Both the position numbers and the translations under genes were made by a program. Under the pieces are notes generated by a model. That model was not told the DNA's origin and ran no database searches. It saw only the letters and a list, made by a program, of their open reading frames with translations. A DNA stretch of 52,281 nt from CAYLJJ01 sp964384025 (GTDB taxonomy: Bacteria; Myxococcota_A; Bradymonadia; UBA7976; UBA1532). Numbering within the stretch: the first letter of the stretch is position 1; each line of letters begins with the position of its first letter. Location of the stretch: contig CAYLJJ010000041.1 of assembly GCA_964384025.1 (NCBI GenBank), positions 1 through 52,281 on the forward strand, in the 5' to 3' direction. Of this stretch, positions 8,468 through 17,278 are shown piece after piece.

Positions 8468-10093
8468 TCAGGCGCCGAGCATCATCGCAGCGACATCCTC
8501 TTGGGCTCCGCCGATGGGCTTGAGATCGAAGGTCTCCACTAAGAACTTGGCGACGCCAGGGGAGAGGAAAGAGGGGAGGCTTGGACCCAGGCGAATATTC
8601 TTAACGCCCAAGTAGAGGAGGGCCAGGAGGACGATCACCGCCTTCTGCTCATACCAAGCGATGTCATAGGAGATGGGCAGGTCATTGATATCGTCTAGAC
8701 CAAACACCTCCTTGAGCTTGAGCGCGATCACCGCCAGAGAGTAGGAGTCGTTGCACTGTCCCGCATCCAGGACGCGGGGGATCCCGCCAATGTCGCCCAG
8801 ATCCAGCTTGTTGTAGCGGAACTTAGCGCAGCCTGCGGTGAGGATGATGGTGTCCTTGGGCAGCTCCTGGGCCACCTCGGTGTAGTAGTTGCGGGACTTC
8901 TTGCGACCATCACAGCCTGCCATCACGATGAAGCGCTTGACGTCGCCCCCCTTGACCGCAGAGACCACTTTATCCGCCAGCGCCATCACCTGCTGATGCG
9001 CAAAGCCACCTACAATTTTGCCCTCTTCTAGGGAGGTGGGGGGCTCACAGCCCTTAGCCTGTTCGATGAGCGCAGAGAAATCTTTGCTCCCCTCTGCATC
9101 CGCCTCGATATGCTTAACTCCCTCAAAGCCCACAACCCCAGTGGTGTAGATGCGATCCACATAGCTGGCCTTCACTGGGGTGATGCAGTTGGTGGTCATC
9201 AGGATGGGGCCGTTAAAGGCGGCGAACTCCTTATCCTGCTGCCACCAAGCATTGCCATAGTTACCGACGAGGTGATCATACTTCTTAAAGGCGGGATAGT
9301 AGTGCCCAGGGAGCATCTCGCAGTGGGTGTAGACATCCACGCCGCTGCCCTCAGTCTGAGCCAGGAGCATCTCCAGATCTTTGAGATCATGACCGGAGAT
9401 GAGGATACCGGGGCGCTCCCCCACGCCGATATTGACTTCGCTCAACTCGGGGGCGCCATAGCTGCCCACGTTGGCGGCGTCCAGCAGGGCCATGGTCTCG
9501 ACAGCCAGCTCGCCCGCCTTCATCACCATAGCGATGCGCTCTTCGATGCTGTGCTCCTCCAGGCTGAACGCCAGGGCCTCTACATGGAAGTTCCAGATGT
9601 TGGCGCTCTCCTTACCCAAAACAGCGGCGTGATGAGCGTAAGCTGCGAGGCCCTTGAGACCATAGATCAGCAGCTCGACCAGGGAGCGATCATCCTCATC
9701 TTGAAGGAGCAGAGGGATCGCCGCCTCAGCAGCTTTGCTGTACATCTCCGCTGAGGTCTTAGCCTGGAAGGTAGCGGCATCGGGGAGCACCCCCTTGCCT
9801 GTGTAGGCAACTGCCAGAGCATCTCGGCGCCGGAGAGTTTCTCCGATATACTCAACGAAGCGGACCTCATTAAAGTTGGCATTGGTGATCGTTGAGAAGA
9901 GAATGTCGGCGATGAAGTTTCCAATTTCAGGATCGACATCTCCATCCCGAGCAGCTTCTGCGTAGAAGGCCAAACCCTTGAGGGCGTAGAGGAGGAGATC
10001 TTGGAGGCCTGCAACCTCCTCAACCCTACCGCAAGTTCCACGGATCGTACACGCGGTGTTCTTCGCGGCCTCTTCACACTGATAGCAGAACAT
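8468..10093 (-). CDS. hcp: Hybrid cluster protein (Hcp; hydroxylamine reductase / NO reductase family)
   Basis: 541 residues from the ATG at 10093, preceded by AAAGGAG; an in-frame start 30 nt upstream is less likely because the protein family begins with M-F-C-Y-Q-C. The N-terminal Cys pattern is C3-x2-C6-x8-C15-x5-C21, the [4Fe-4S] type of class I Hcp, and the length is full. Further Cys residues for the hybrid Fe-S-O cluster are visible (for example in the TNCITPV, AGCDGRKKSRNYYTE and AGCAKFRYNKL segments). Hcp is cytoplasmic and reduces NO or hydroxylamine under anaerobic nitrosative stress. No adjacent NADH oxidoreductase (Hcr) is present. An FNR/CRP-like dyad lies about 100 bp upstream. 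Confidence 0.95.
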   Translation of the reverse strand: MFCYQCEEAAKNTACTIRGTCGRVEEVAGLQDLLLYALKGLAFYAEAARDGDVDPEIGNFIADILFSTITNANFNEVRFVEYIGETLRRRDALAVAYTGKGVLPDAATFQAKTSAEMYSKAAEAAIPLLLQDEDDRSLVELLIYGLKGLAAYAHHAAVLGKESANIWNFHVEALAFSLEEHSIEERIAMVMKAGELAVETMALLDAANVGSYGAPELSEVNIGVGERPGILISGHDLKDLEMLLAQTEGSGVDVYTHCEMLPGHYYPAFKKYDHLVGNYGNAWWQQDKEFAAFNGPILMTTNCITPVKASYVDRIYTTGVVGFEGVKHIEADAEGSKDFSALIEQAKGCEPPTSLEEGKIVGGFAHQQVMALADKVVSAVKGGDVKRFIVMAGCDGRKKSRNYYTEVAQELPKDTIILTAGCAKFRYNKLDLGDIGGIPRVLDAGQCNDSYSLAVIALKLKEVFGLDDINDLPISYDIAWYEQKAVIVLLALLYLGVKNIRLGPSLPSFLSPGVAKFLVETFDLKPIGGAQEDVAAMMLGA

Positions 10094-10192
10094 CTTTTGC
10101 TCCTTTGAGCCCAGCGCCTTCAAACTTTGCGTTCAAAAGCTGAGCGCTTTATTTTGCGGGAGGAAGATACTCGAGCAGCTTCACGGGATGCA

Positions 10193-10206
10193 TTGACCTT
10201 GATCAG
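10193..10206. promoter_or_regulatory. FNR/CRP-family-like operator upstream of hcp
   Basis: TTGAC-CTTG-ATCAG matches the FNR-type consensus TTGAT-N4-ATCAA at 8 of 10 half-site positions. It lies in the 167-bp divergent region between hcp and the RNase HIII gene, about 100 bp from the hcp start. HcpR/Dnr/FNR-type control of hcp genes is known in several proteobacteria; here it is inferred from this single site. Confidence 0.4.
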
Positions 10207-10260
10207 GATAATCCCAAGGCTACGTTCGGCTTTCAGGGAGCCTAATAAATCAGGAGATTT

Positions 10261-11166
10261 ATGTCCAAGAGCCTCAGACTCCCCAAGGATCAGGCGGAGA
10301 TCCTCAGAGCGCGTCTAGAGGAGCATGGCTTTACACTCTCCAAAGCGGCCTACGCCTTTTGGCGGGCCAAGCGCCCCGGTTGTATGATCTGCTTCTACCG
10401 TTCAGGAAAGCTGCTCATCCAGGGCAGACATTCAGAGGGCTGGAAGAAGCGGCTTCAACTCAAGGCTCTCGAGCCTCAAGCCTTTGCGGAGGCTCTAGCG
10501 CTACATCCCAACCCTCCCCCTGATGAGTGGATCGGCAGTGATGAGACCGGCAAAGGAGATTACTTTGGTCCTCTGGTGGTGGCGGCGGTCTCTCTCAAGC
10601 GCTCCAAGCTGCCTCTCCTGGTTGAGCTGGGGGTGGATGATTCTAAGCGCCTCAAAGATCTACACATCCAGGCGATCGCCCCCGAGCTGAAAGAGCTCCT
10701 TGAGTATGAGATCCTGGTACTGGAGCCTCAAGAGTACAACCGCCGCTATGCCCAGCTTCGCAACCTCAATATCCTCCTCGCGTGGGCTCATGGCGAGGTG
10801 GTCGAAGCCCTCCTAGAGCGAACCTCAGCGGACTTTGTGCTCTCTGATCGCTTCACCACACTTCAGAGGATGTGGGCGGGCTTTGGCCCTCTTGGAAGAG
10901 CTTGCCGTTTCTATCAACGCCACCGCGCTGAGGATGATCCAGCTGTGGCGGCGGCCAGCATCCTCGCTCGCGCCGCCTTCCTTGAAGCGATGGAGAAGCT
11001 CTCTGAGCGTTTTAACTTGCTTTTGCCTAAAGGCTCAGGTGCTGGGATCATCGAAGCGGGTCGTCGCTTCCTCAAGGAGCGGGATCCTGAGAGCTTGGTT
11101 GAGATCGCCAAGCTGCACTTCTCTCTGACTCAGAAGATCAATCAGGGCTTGAATTTGAAGGATTAA
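10261..11166 (+). CDS. rnhC: Ribonuclease HIII
   Basis: 301 residues, ATG start preceded by AGGAG in 'caggagattt'. The catalytic domain begins with GSDETGKGDYFGPLV (about residues 92-106), where the Asp94-Glu95 pair replaces the DxxG start of RNase HII and defines RNase HIII. Later conserved parts include DDSKRL, a SDRF segment and a DDPAVAAASILAR stretch with the other acidic residue. The N-terminal 80 residues form the TBP-like substrate-binding domain typical of HIII (CMICFYRSGKLLIQG). It cleaves RNA in RNA-DNA hybrids in the cytoplasm. RNase HIII is common in Firmicutes and patchy in Gram-negatives. Divergent from hcp. Confidence 0.93.
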   Translation: MSKSLRLPKDQAEILRARLEEHGFTLSKAAYAFWRAKRPGCMICFYRSGKLLIQGRHSEGWKKRLQLKALEPQAFAEALALHPNPPPDEWIGSDETGKGDYFGPLVVAAVSLKRSKLPLLVELGVDDSKRLKDLHIQAIAPELKELLEYEILVLEPQEYNRRYAQLRNLNILLAWAHGEVVEALLERTSADFVLSDRFTTLQRMWAGFGPLGRACRFYQRHRAEDDPAVAAASILARAAFLEAMEKLSERFNLLLPKGSGAGIIEAGRRFLKERDPESLVEIAKLHFSLTQKINQGLNLKD

Positions 11167-11205
11167 AGGGGCGGCTCGCCGTTTCCATGGTGTATATGAG
11201 CCATC

Positions 11206-11685
11206 ATGCGCCTCCTTCCTCTCCTCTTCCTGTTGCTCTCTCCCTCCTGGGCAGGAGAGTATCTGGGAGCCCGACAGTGTGGCAGCTGCCACCCCCTCCA
11301 GCATATGCGTTGGCTTAAAGGCCCTCATGCTCAGGCGAGCCAACACCTGGCTCCCAATGAGCGCCGTGAGCCTCGCTGTACCAGCTGCCACGCCAGCTCT
11401 GCCCCTGAGGGCCTGCATGGAGTTCAATGTGAGTCCTGTCACGGCCCAGGTCGCTATACTTGGCGCCCCTATATCAAACAGGATCGGCCTCTGGCTCGAG
11501 CCTTAGGCTTTCGTAGAGGCGATGAGCCAGGCCTCTGTCAGCGCTGCCACACCCAAGACAGCCCCAAGGCCGCCCGCTTTAAGCTTCAAGAGGCGATGAA
11601 GCAGATCGCCTGTAGAGTCCAGCGCTCTAAGCCCCAGATTAAAAAGGAGCTGAGTGATGATCCCAGCCCTCCCAACCCCCCTTGA
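11206..11685 (+). CDS. Periplasmic tetraheme cytochrome c (cytochrome c554-like)
   Basis: 159 residues with a short signal peptide (about residues 1-16, ending SWA). Four heme-binding CxxCH motifs are seen: CGSCH, CTSCH, CESCH and CQRCH, in a layout (C-G-S-C-H, then ...C-E-S-C-H-G-P-G) typical of the cytochrome c554/multiheme 'YLGAxxCxxCH' family. The tail after residue 125 is polar and low complexity. It should carry electrons in the periplasm; the partner is unknown. Its end overlaps the next gene (a possible cytochrome-assembly protein), suggesting a shared operon. Confidence 0.85.
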   Translation: MRLLPLLFLLLSPSWAGEYLGARQCGSCHPLQHMRWLKGPHAQASQHLAPNERREPRCTSCHASSAPEGLHGVQCESCHGPGRYTWRPYIKQDRPLARALGFRRGDEPGLCQRCHTQDSPKAARFKLQEAMKQIACRVQRSKPQIKKELSDDPSPPNPP

Positions 11686-12523
11686 AAGGCTCTATCGTCT
11701 CCTCAAGGCTCCTCCGAGCGCTTGGTTCCTGTTTTTTATCTTGGGGCTGAGCCTCCTCTTAAAGAGCACTCCTCTGCTGCAGATCTCCAAGCTCTTGCTG
11801 CCCTTCTGTCTCCTCGCAGCAGCTCGAGGTCCCTGGGGTTTTTCAGGGGCATTGGTGTTCTCCGCTGGGCTCCTGCTCTTTAAGCCCCAGTTCCCCCTGG
11901 GCGTTTTGGAGATCTCTGAAGGAAAACGAGAGGAAGCTTGGCTGGATCGAGAGGGTTTGCCCCATCATCTGGGAGGACAGCTCAGCCTCCAAGGGGAGCA
12001 GCTCAGCTTGGGAACAGGCGCTTATCGCTTGGGGAGCGCTCCGCTGAACTCTCAACCTCAGCTTGGGGATTGGAGTTTTCAGCTTATGGAGAGTCATCAG
12101 GGCGTTGAGCCTTTCTGGGCACAGCTACATCTGAGCCCCAGAGAGGGAGAGGGTGCAGCACACGCTCTGCGCCTACGCAAAGGCAGCAGCGCCGAGGTAC
12201 AGGGCCTCAACTTGAAGCTACAGGAGCTCAGCTCCAACTACGCTGGAGCTTATGGGCCTGCGGTTCATCTCAGCCTGGACTGGAGGGGGGGTGCTGATGA
12301 TCTCTGGATCTTCGCTCAAAGACCCGCGCTGGATAAGCGCTTAGGATATGCTCCCTTTGAGCTGGTCTTAGAGAAGCTGGAGCCCCGTCAGATTCATCAA
12401 CTGGAGATCAGCCAGCGAAGAGAGCGCCCTCGTATGATCTTGAGCTACAGCCTCTTGGGCCTGGGCCTGCTCCTCTCTCTTTATGCGATGAGAATCAACC
12501 TGAGAGGTCCTGATGGTCGATAA
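11657..12523 (+). CDS. Membrane protein, ResB-like (cytochrome c maturation) candidate
   Basis: About 288 residues from ATG 11657 (AAGGAG 7 nt upstream; a GTG at 11654 is also possible). Two hydrophobic segments near the N-terminus (about 22-36 and 40-75), a large soluble beta-rich region (80-260), and a C-terminal membrane helix (about 262-282). This layout, the LxxLSSNYAGAYGPAVHLSL region, and overlap with the tetraheme cytochrome gene resemble ResB (Ccs1), which helps deliver heme to apocytochromes. The sequence signature is weak and a ResC/CcsA partner is not adjacent, so the function is an inference. The end overlaps engB by 11 nt. Confidence 0.45.
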   Translation: MIPALPTPLERLYRLLKAPPSAWFLFFILGLSLLLKSTPLLQISKLLLPFCLLAAARGPWGFSGALVFSAGLLLFKPQFPLGVLEISEGKREEAWLDREGLPHHLGGQLSLQGEQLSLGTGAYRLGSAPLNSQPQLGDWSFQLMESHQGVEPFWAQLHLSPREGEGAAHALRLRKGSSAEVQGLNLKLQELSSNYAGAYGPAVHLSLDWRGGADDLWIFAQRPALDKRLGYAPFELVLEKLEPRQIHQLEISQRRERPRMILSYSLLGLGLLLSLYAMRINLRGPDGR

Positions 12524-13145
12524 CCTCTATGTTCGAAACGTGGAGTTCATCAAGAGCGCAACTCGTGTAGATCAGAGTCCCCTCCTGGGGCTTCCTGAGG
12601 TCGCTGTCGCGGGGCGCTCTAATGTAGGCAAATCCAGCCTGATCAACCGCCTTGTCAATCGCAAGCGCATCGCTCGAGTGAGCAACACTCCAGGGCGAAC
12701 CCAACTCCTTAACTTCTTCCTGGTCAATAAAGCCTTCAGCATCTGCGATCTCCCAGGTTATGGCTATGCGCGGGTCCCCATCGCGATCAAGCGAAGTTGG
12801 GGACCCATGGTGGAGCGCTACTTGGAACAACGAGATGATCTCAGAGCGATCTTGATCTTGATGGATATACGCCGTCGCCCTGGAGACTGGGAGCAGGAGC
12901 TGATGACTTGGAGCAGCCTCTACGGCCGTGGAGTGATCCCTGTGGTCACCAAGGTTGATAAGTTGAGCCGTAGCCGCCGAGGACCAGCTCTGGCTCAGAT
13001 TGCCAAAGCGCTGGGCTGCTCTCCCCGTAAACTGATCGCTTGGTCTGCGCCAACAGGAGAGGGCTTGATGCCCCTCTGGGAGGCGATTCAAAGGGCGGTC
13101 TCGGGGGACTCAGGCTCCTCAAGCTCCTCCTCCCCTAATTCCTGA
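12513..13145 (+). CDS. engB: Ribosome biogenesis GTP-binding protein EngB (YihA/YsxC)
   Basis: 210 residues with a complete TRAFAC-type GTPase motif set: G1 GRSNVGKSS (34-42), switch-I region SNTPGRTQ, G3 DLPGYGYA, G4 TKVDKL. The N-terminal FIKSA motif is the family mark. EngB acts in large-subunit ribosome assembly. The last 14 residues are a Ser/Gly tail. This tail is read from DNA that is also the 3' end of the opposite-strand acyltransferase gene (58-bp convergent overlap). Confidence 0.95.
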   Translation: MVDNLYVRNVEFIKSATRVDQSPLLGLPEVAVAGRSNVGKSSLINRLVNRKRIARVSNTPGRTQLLNFFLVNKAFSICDLPGYGYARVPIAIKRSWGPMVERYLEQRDDLRAILILMDIRRRPGDWEQELMTWSSLYGRGVIPVVTKVDKLSRSRRGPALAQIAKALGCSPRKLIAWSAPTGEGLMPLWEAIQRAVSGDSGSSSSSSPNS

Positions 13146-15883
13146 CTCTCAAGCAGCTGAACCTGAGCCCTAAAATCCTCTGGTCTTTGAGCAGTAGAGA
13201 CTCGCTCAGGCCGCTCTGCCGCAGGTTGGGGCAGGTTCTCATGACGAGAGACCAGATAGACCCCTAGATCATCCCGTCGGAAGGCGAGATCCTCGGCGCT
13301 GATCTCCTCCGCGAGCTGATAGATCCGTGTGCTCTTGCGACCACTGTGGCGCTCTCTTACCTGGATCACCTCCTCCTCTTGGAGATACTTTAGGGCGTTG
13401 CGAAAGAGGGCCATAGAGACCGCCTCGGCACGGCGGATGTCACCCTCTAAAAACTCGCTCTCTCCATGCTCACGCGCCCAGTCCAGCCAAGCCTTCTCCT
13501 CCTTGGGTCCTGTCTCTAAAGCTCGCAGGGCGTCAATGGCGATCCAATAGCCCTCTACGAGGTGCAGGATCAGCCCCCGTAGAAACTCCAGGGTGAGCGG
13601 AGCGATGGGATAGATCAACTCTTCGCGTTCACGGAGGAGATGATCCCGCTTCATCCGTTCCAGGCTGCGATCAAAGACCTCCTCAAAGCTGACATTGGTT
13701 TCAAAGACAAACTCCAAACGGAAGAGATCGGTGAGGCGCTGACACTCCTCAGCCAGTTGAGCACGAGGGAGGGCAATCTCATGGGAGCGAAGCACGGTGG
13801 CGATAAGAGCATCAGGGGCTAAGATCCCCAAGAGGCCGTTGCGATAGTAGTCCAACTCGATGCGGGCCTTCTCCGGCACGATATAGATGAGTTGCTCAGC
13901 ACGCTCTACAGTTTGAACGAGGCGCTTGAGCAGGAGCATCGCCTCATCGACGAGCGGCCCCAGGGCCTCACCTCGGGCCTTACAGCCCGCGCGCTCACTG
14001 CGTTGACAAGCTTTTAGGATCTCCTGACCGTGCTGCTCTAAGGTGTGCTGGATAGAGCGAGACATACGAGCATCGCGGCGCAGCAAGAGGTTGACCAAAA
14101 AGCCCACCCGCTCTCGCAGCCGCGCTCCTGAGATGCCTCGACGATCATGGCTGAGGAGCACCGCGCCCACGAGGGTGGAAGGGGTGATCACGGTGGCATC
14201 TTGGATGCGTCGCATGATGTGGTAAGCGAGGCCTCGCGTGGTGCTGCGCATCTCCTCCACCGAGAGGAGGCTGAGATCCTCTTTCCCCCGAGTCCTGAGA
14301 TACTCACTGAGGCGTACAGGCTTCTCAAAGCTGATAAAGATGCGACCGTAGCGATAACGCAGGATTTTAGAAGCCTTGACCACCCCTCCCACGCTCTCAG
14401 CCTTCTTCGAAGCTCCGGTCAGCTCTCTGCGATAGCTGGTCGTCTCCACTACCCGCTCATAGCTCAGATTGATGGGGATAAACTGAAGGTCCTTATACTC
14501 CCCTCGCGAGATCCCCTCCAACAGCATCCCCATCATCCCCAGCTTGGGGGGCAGGAGCTTACCTGTACGAGAGCGTCCCCCTTCGATAAAGAACTCTAAG
14601 GGGTAGCCCTCACGCATTAGCTTCCAGATATAATGCTTGAAGACCAGCTTATAGAGGGGCAGGCCGTGAAAGCTGCGCCGCATAAAGAAGGCCCCTCCTC
14701 GACGTAGAAGTGGCCCCAGGGGGAAGAAGGAGAGGTTGGCCCCCGCCGCGATATGAGGCGGGATAAACTCGTTCTGTAACAGCGCCCAGGAGATCAGTAG
14801 ATAGTCAGCGTGACTCTTGTGGCTGGGGATCAGGACCAGCGGAGCGCTGCGGCTCAGCTTAGCCGCCTCCTTTACCCTGCGCAGCTCCTCTGCATCCACC
14901 TCTACCCCCTGAAAAACTCGCGTAAAAAGGGTCCGAAGAAAGAGCTTGTCCCAGGAGAGGATGATCTCATAGTTCCAGGCCGCAGCGATCTCTCGTAGGT
15001 AGCGCTCGGCTTGCTCTGATGCCACCTCAGCTCGCATTCCGATCTGTCGAGCGAGACGCTTGAGTTCTGTCTGAAAGCGCTTTCGTTCCAAAATCTCTCG
15101 ACGGATCATTCCTCCGGGTTTGAGAGCAGGGCCGTGAATGGCCAGCGCCTCATGTCCCAGATGGATAAAGAGCACCCGCCTCAGCTTGCGAGCGATACGC
15201 TCATCAGACCAGCCCTCATGCTGAGCCAGAACCTCTTGGAGGTTGATGGGCTCTCCCAAGCGCACCGAAGCGGAGCGATAATAGAGGAGGAACTGACCGA
15301 TCTTACGCAGGCGTCCCTGGGCCTCCTGCGTACCAAAGAGGATATCCATCAAGCCATGTCGCCTTGAGGGGGGGCGTCTAGGCCAGGAGATGAGCTGGGG
15401 GAGCAGAAAGATGGGGCGCTTTCGTTCTCGCTGGAGCTTGACCAAGCGCTCAATAAAGCCTGGGTTGGCTTGACGCTCCAGCGCCAAAGTCTGCCTCTTC
15501 ATAAAGAGCAGCGCGGAGCGCCCCCGTTTGATCACTTGGCCCAACAGGTCGGTGGCTTGCTTCCCCGATGAGCGAAAGCGCAGGCGCTCCCAAAGCCCTA
15601 CAAACCAACTCTTGGGACCTCTAAAGAGGCTTAGATCGATACCGTTGGAGAACTGAGCGAGGGGGATACCGATCTGAAGATAGAGGTGGTTGAAGAAGAG
15701 GTAGTCCAGGAGACTCCGAGTCCGCATGATATAGACGAGCTGGCCCTGCTCGGGGAGCCCTCTCAGGCGCTCTGCGGTCTTGGGATCCAGTTGGACTTGA
15801 TCGAAGAAATGCCGCGCAAACCAGCCAAAGAGACCGCTGGGTTGAGAGAGCATCGCGCTTCGATATTCCGGTTCAGGCATCAT
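13088..15883 (-). CDS. plsB: Glycerol-3-phosphate 1-O-acyltransferase, PlsB type
   Basis: About 931 residues when started at the ATG at 15883 (ATGATG); an open extension to 15988 exists but is Pro-rich and not like the family. Acyltransferase motif I is HKSHAD (HxxxxD, near residue 354), followed by PPHIAAGANLSFFPLGPLLRRGGAFFMRR split over motif II, and motif III FFIEGGRSRTGK (near 430). PlsB acylates sn-glycerol-3-phosphate at position 1 at the inner membrane, the first step of phospholipid synthesis. The C-terminal 400 residues fit PlsB's extra domain; the final 40 are acidic and unique. It lies downstream of a lipoprotein gene on the same strand, and its extended 5' end would overlap that gene. 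Confidence 0.9.
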   Translation of the reverse strand: MMPEPEYRSAMLSQPSGLFGWFARHFFDQVQLDPKTAERLRGLPEQGQLVYIMRTRSLLDYLFFNHLYLQIGIPLAQFSNGIDLSLFRGPKSWFVGLWERLRFRSSGKQATDLLGQVIKRGRSALLFMKRQTLALERQANPGFIERLVKLQRERKRPIFLLPQLISWPRRPPSRRHGLMDILFGTQEAQGRLRKIGQFLLYYRSASVRLGEPINLQEVLAQHEGWSDERIARKLRRVLFIHLGHEALAIHGPALKPGGMIRREILERKRFQTELKRLARQIGMRAEVASEQAERYLREIAAAWNYEIILSWDKLFLRTLFTRVFQGVEVDAEELRRVKEAAKLSRSAPLVLIPSHKSHADYLLISWALLQNEFIPPHIAAGANLSFFPLGPLLRRGGAFFMRRSFHGLPLYKLVFKHYIWKLMREGYPLEFFIEGGRSRTGKLLPPKLGMMGMLLEGISRGEYKDLQFIPINLSYERVVETTSYRRELTGASKKAESVGGVVKASKILRYRYGRIFISFEKPVRLSEYLRTRGKEDLSLLSVEEMRSTTRGLAYHIMRRIQDATVITPSTLVGAVLLSHDRRGISGARLRERVGFLVNLLLRRDARMSRSIQHTLEQHGQEILKACQRSERAGCKARGEALGPLVDEAMLLLKRLVQTVERAEQLIYIVPEKARIELDYYRNGLLGILAPDALIATVLRSHEIALPRAQLAEECQRLTDLFRLEFVFETNVSFEEVFDRSLERMKRDHLLREREELIYPIAPLTLEFLRGLILHLVEGYWIAIDALRALETGPKEEKAWLDWAREHGESEFLEGDIRRAEAVSMALFRNALKYLQEEEVIQVRERHSGRKSTRIYQLAEEISAEDLAFRRDDLGVYLVSRHENLPQPAAERPERVSTAQRPEDFRAQVQLLESQELGEEELEEPESPETAL

Positions 15884-15968
15884 AGAGAATTCGCAGGGGG
15901 TTGGCGGAGGCGGAGGATAGCTGAGCTTGGCTGAGGATGCACACCCATCTCCTTGAAACAGCGCGGGG

Positions 15969-16736
15969 TTAAGGCGTGGGCACCTCACTCTTCAGCTTGG
16001 GCTTTGGTTTTATTGGGGGTGTTGGGGGAGATTTTTTCTTGAGGACCTCCCCGCTGTGCTCTTTGAGAAGCTTCGTTAGCTGCTCAGTAAGCTGCTTTTT
16101 GAGCAAGCTCCACTGCTTTTTCAGGGTCTCATCAAAGTTCAAGCTCCAGAGGGTGAGCCACTCCTGCTGCTCCTCCTCATCCACCATCACATGCGCGTAG
16201 AGGTAGCCATTGCGAACATCCAGGATATAGGCCTCCAAGCGACTCTCAATCTCGGCGTCGATAAAGGGAGCAAAGAAGATCGGTATGATCAAGAAGCAGC
16301 TGGCCATCCAGCCATTGGGCTCGCTTAAGACACGGTGTTGATTATCGATGATGATCAGAAGATCTGCTTTAGCGCGAGCGGCTAGGAGGCGGAGTTTTTT
16401 GATAGAGAAGGGCTTGGATCGATAGCTGTAGTAATGTCGACGCTCCTCTAGGGTTCGGCGACCCTCCACTAGGAGAGCCGGGAGGGGATAGACCTCACCG
16501 ACTCCAGGCAGCTTCTCAAGCAGGGCCTTCATCTCAGGCAGACGTGTAGCATCGAAAGAGTAGAAAGCGACTCGGTTCTGAGTTCTCATCTGAGGTTGAG
16601 CGGCGAAGGCTTGAGCGATGGCGGCCTCATCGATCTCAAAGTTGGGCTCGATCTCAAAGCCTACATGTCCTCCTGGGGAGTAGACCGTCGCGCCACATCC
16701 GAGGAGAAGAGAACAGAACAGTAAATTTCTGAGCAT
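15969..16736 (-). CDS. Lipoprotein of unknown function
   Basis: About 255 residues from ATG 16736, which has GGAGG 5-6 nt upstream and puts the lipobox LLGC at Cys14. The body has mixed alpha/beta character, a segment LLIIIDNQH and a short hydrophobic stretch CFLIIPIFFAPF in the middle, and a Lys/Pro-rich tail. The YDLLIIID-like core resembles bacterial lipoproteins with a GNA1162-like fold, but I cannot assign a family. It precedes plsB on the same strand. Confidence 0.7.
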   Translation of the reverse strand: MLRNLLFCSLLLGCGATVYSPGGHVGFEIEPNFEIDEAAIAQAFAAQPQMRTQNRVAFYSFDATRLPEMKALLEKLPGVGEVYPLPALLVEGRRTLEERRHYYSYRSKPFSIKKLRLLAARAKADLLIIIDNQHRVLSEPNGWMASCFLIIPIFFAPFIDAEIESRLEAYILDVRNGYLYAHVMVDEEEQQEWLTLWSLNFDETLKKQWSLLKKQLTEQLTKLLKEHSGEVLKKKSPPTPPIKPKPKLKSEVPTP

Positions 16737-16849
16737 AGGCACCTCCAAAGAGAGTTTAGAGAAGCGGAAGGAGGAGCGAAAGTGTCCCCTTGGAGTTCGC
16801 TGGGGGGCTCTGTACTCTTGGGTAGATCCTTAGAGATCAGGAGGCGAAG

Positions 16850-17230
16850 ATGAGCAAATCCCTACTCGATCTAATGGTAGACGATCATAGAGAAGGTCGT
16901 GCAACGGCCAAGGTTGAAGGCGATCTGGCTGAGCGCCTTGAGCGGGAGCGCGCTCAGGCGAGCCAGCGAGCCTGGGAGGCAGAGAAGCAGGAAGCGGCTG
17001 AACAGAGCCCTGGGCTTCAAGAGCTGGGAGGGCTTAGAGAGGGGATGCTCTTTGAGATGCTCAAGGCTGAGCCTGCCATTAACGGTCGCTACCGGGTCGT
17101 TCGTCTCGATCTCAAAGCTACACATGATCGTCAGCTGGTGGCCCAGAAGCTTCCAGAGGGGGGATACTTGGTATTGAAAGAGCGCAAGCTTATCGACCTG
17201 ATCCACTTTGGCCTGCTCCGTGTGCTCTAA
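16850..17230 (+). CDS. Small hypothetical protein
   Basis: 126 residues with GGAGGCGAAG upstream of the ATG. The first 60 residues are a charged helix rich in Glu, Arg and Ala (possible coiled coil); the last 60 look like a compact alpha/beta fold with repeated Leu and Val. No signal peptide or membrane segment, so cytoplasmic. No family recognised. Followed 48 bp later by the DUF362 gene on the same strand, so it may share its transcript. Confidence 0.6.
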   Translation: MSKSLLDLMVDDHREGRATAKVEGDLAERLERERAQASQRAWEAEKQEAAEQSPGLQELGGLREGMLFEMLKAEPAINGRYRVVRLDLKATHDRQLVAQKLPEGGYLVLKERKLIDLIHFGLLRVL

Positions 17231-17278
17231 GCTCTTTAACAAGCCCCGTAACTTCCAAAACGGGTTCAGGAGGAGGAG

